Positions 62,795 through 64,000 of a DNA stretch of 64,000 nt are shown in pieces. Position 1 is the stretch's first letter; each line of letters begins with the position of its first letter. The translations under genes were made by a program, and so were the position numbers. The notes under the pieces were generated by a model. It did no database searches and was not told the origin of the DNA. It saw nothing but the letters and a program-made list of their open reading frames with translations. This stretch comes from Cryobacterium aureum (GTDB lineage Bacteria; Actinomycetota; Actinomycetes; Actinomycetales; Microbacteriaceae): contig NZ_PPTG01000005.1 of assembly GCF_002954245.1 (NCBI RefSeq), forward strand, positions 1 through 64,000, given 5' to 3'.

Positions 62795-64000
62795 CTACAC
62801 GTTGTCGCTGCCGGTCTCCGGGGCGGCGGCATCCGCTTGGGAAGACCAGGACCAGTTCGTGATGGCCGGAACGTCTTCACCGTGATCGCGGGTGTACTGG
62901 CGGGCCGCCAGGCGGGCATCCTGCATCTGCTGCCGGAGCAGGCCGGCGCGGGCGGCCAAGCCCGGGGTGCGGTCGATGACGTCCATGACGAGGTGATACC
63001 GGTCGAGGTCGTTGAGCATGACCATGTCGAACGGAGTCGTCGTGGTTCCGATCTCCTTGTAGCCGCGGGCGTGCAGATTCTCGTGACCGTGACGCTTGTA
63101 GGTGAGCCGATGAATGAGCCACGGGTAGCCGTGATAAGCGAAGATGATCGGCTTGTCGGGCGTGAAGACGGCGTCGAAGGCACTGTCGCTCAGGCCGTGT
63201 GGGTGGTCATCCGCCGACTGCAGACGCATCAGGTCGACGACGTTCACGACCCGCACCTTCAAATCGGGCAGGTTTTCGCGCAGAATCTCGGCGGCGGCGA
63301 GCACCTCGAGCGTGGGAACGTCGCCAGCGGCGGCGAGCACGACATCGGGAGCTTGCCCGGGCACCTCGGTGCCGGCCCAGTCGAAGATGCCGAGGCCTCG
63401 GGTGCAGTGCGCGACGGCCTGCTCCATGGTGAGCAGGTTCGGCGCCGGCTGCTTGCCGGCCACGACGACGTTGACATAGTTGACGCTGCGCAGGCAGTGG
63501 TCGTAGGTGGAGAGCAGCGTATTCGCGTCGAAGGGCAGGTAGACCCGCACTACGTCGGCGCTCTTATTGACGACGTGGTCGATGAATCCGGGGTCCTGAT
63601 GGCTGAACCCGTTGTGATCCTGTCGCCAGACGTGCGAACTGAGCAGGTAGTTCAGGCTCGCGATCGGCGCCCGCCACGGAATCTCGGCGGTCACCTTGAG
63701 CCACTTGGCGTGCTGGTTGAACATGGAATCGACGATGTGGATGAACGCTTCGTAGCAGTTGAACAGTCCGTGCCGCCCGGTGAGCAGGTAGCCCTCGAGC
63801 CAGCCCTGGCACTGGTGTTCGCTCAGCACCTCCATGACACGGCCGGCCCTGGCCAGGTTGGTGTCGCCGGGCTTGAACTCGGCGTTCCACTGCTTATTGG
63901 TCACCTCGTAGACCGGCGGTGCCAGCCGGTTTGAGGCGGTCTCGTCGGGTCCGAAGATGCGAAAGTTGTCGGGATTCAAGCGGATGACTTCGGCCAGGTA
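62795..64000 (-). CDS. xfp: Xylulose-5-phosphate/fructose-6-phosphate phosphoketolase, C-terminal part
   Basis: 401 codons are present; the open frame continues past the right edge, where it reads [20 protein letters not shown]. Typical parts: [15 protein letters not shown]-like [39 protein letters not shown] (TPP/substrate region) and [12 protein letters not shown] [13 protein letters not shown]. It splits xylulose 5-phosphate or fructose 6-phosphate to acetyl phosphate and an aldose phosphate, feeding pta-ackA. The N-terminal half lies outside the window. Confidence 0.95.
   Translation of the reverse strand, partial: YLAEVIRLNPDNFRIFGPDETASNRLAPPVYEVTNKQWNAEFKPGDTNLARAGRVMEVLSEHQCQGWLEGYLLTGRHGLFNCYEAFIHIVDSMFNQHAKWLKVTAEIPWRAPIASLNYLLSSHVWRQDHNGFSHQDPGFIDHVVNKSADVVRVYLPFDANTLLSTYDHCLRSVNYVNVVVAGKQPAPNLLTMEQAVAHCTRGLGIFDWAGTEVPGQAPDVVLAAAGDVPTLEVLAAAEILRENLPDLKVRVVNVVDLMRLQSADDHPHGLSDSAFDAVFTPDKPIIFAYHGYPWLIHRLTYKRHGHENLHARGYKEIGTTTTPFDMVMLNDLDRYHLVMDVIDRTPGLAARAGLLRQQMQDARLAARQYTRDHGEDVPAITNWSWSSQADAAAPETGSDNV

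Noticed and set aside
61137..62885. A 582-codon open frame on the plus strand opposite pta
   Set aside because: pta is intact with all family motifs on the minus strand; the plus frame has no recognisable domain and follows the third-position bias of pta.

Overview
The window looks like chromosome of a high-GC actinobacterium, most likely Microbacteriaceae. The supports are strong G/C third positions, GTG/TTG starts, many overlapping or touching genes, LAXTG-type sortase tails, the small DUF7882-type protein usually seen in Microbacteriaceae, an Rv2578c-type radical SAM protein, and the actinobacterial dnaX-recR / lysC-asd block. The family placement is inference. I found no rRNA, tRNA, CRISPR array, phage genes or transposase. 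The accessory content is catabolic and signalling genes plus at least five families of short palindromic intergenic repeats.

About 0.1-12.2 kb is an amino-acid/amino-sugar-acid catabolic region. It holds a ROK regulator, RidA, an IclR regulator, a D-aminoacylase-family amidohydrolase, a complete carbohydrate-type ABC importer, a fold-type III PLP dehydratase/aldolase, and, divergently, KDG kinase, KDPG aldolase and a rhodanese. Similar TTGCAA-based sites lie before the IclR gene, before the binding-protein gene, and between the PLP gene and kdgK, so the set is probably one regulon. My reading is that it imports an N-acyl-D-2-amino sugar acid such as N-acetyl-D-glucosaminate, deacylates it, dehydrates it to KDG and finishes through KDPG. 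About 12.1-19.5 kb is a MurNAc/muropeptide recycling cluster: namZ and a MurR-type regulator diverge from murQ, an ABC importer without its own ATPase, and a cytoplasmic serine hydrolase.

About 19.6-31.7 kb holds an orphan SecD-P1-like protein, a P-loop kinase, a zinc-ribbon protein, and a minus-strand operon with two paralogous Wzz/tyrosine-kinase fusions, DUF4012, a LAXTG-like surface protein, a low-molecular-weight tyrosine phosphatase and an Asp-box protein, but no glycosyltransferase. About 31.8-38.3 kb is a five-gene minus-strand run: two degenerate kinase-like membrane proteins, thymidine kinase, a NarL-type response regulator and a double-membrane-module sensor kinase.

About 38.3-51.2 kb holds a radical SAM protein, topoisomerase IB, small cell-envelope proteins, mqo, a partner-switch module (STAS, RsbW-like, RsbU-like) coupled to a cellulose-synthase-like glycosyltransferase, and a decaying locus of response regulator, histidine kinase and GGDEF/EAL genes with several frameshifts and deletions. 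About 51.3-64 kb is housekeeping: asd, lysC, recR, dnaX, a DUF559-type protein flanked by two copies of the main palindrome, then ackA, pta and the 3' part of phosphoketolase, which runs off the right edge.

The non-coding structure is notable. Five palindrome families (called F1-F5 here) occupy most intergenic gaps, three of them stacked between lysC and asd. The word GCATCCG/CGGATGC is strongly over-represented in both genes and repeats.
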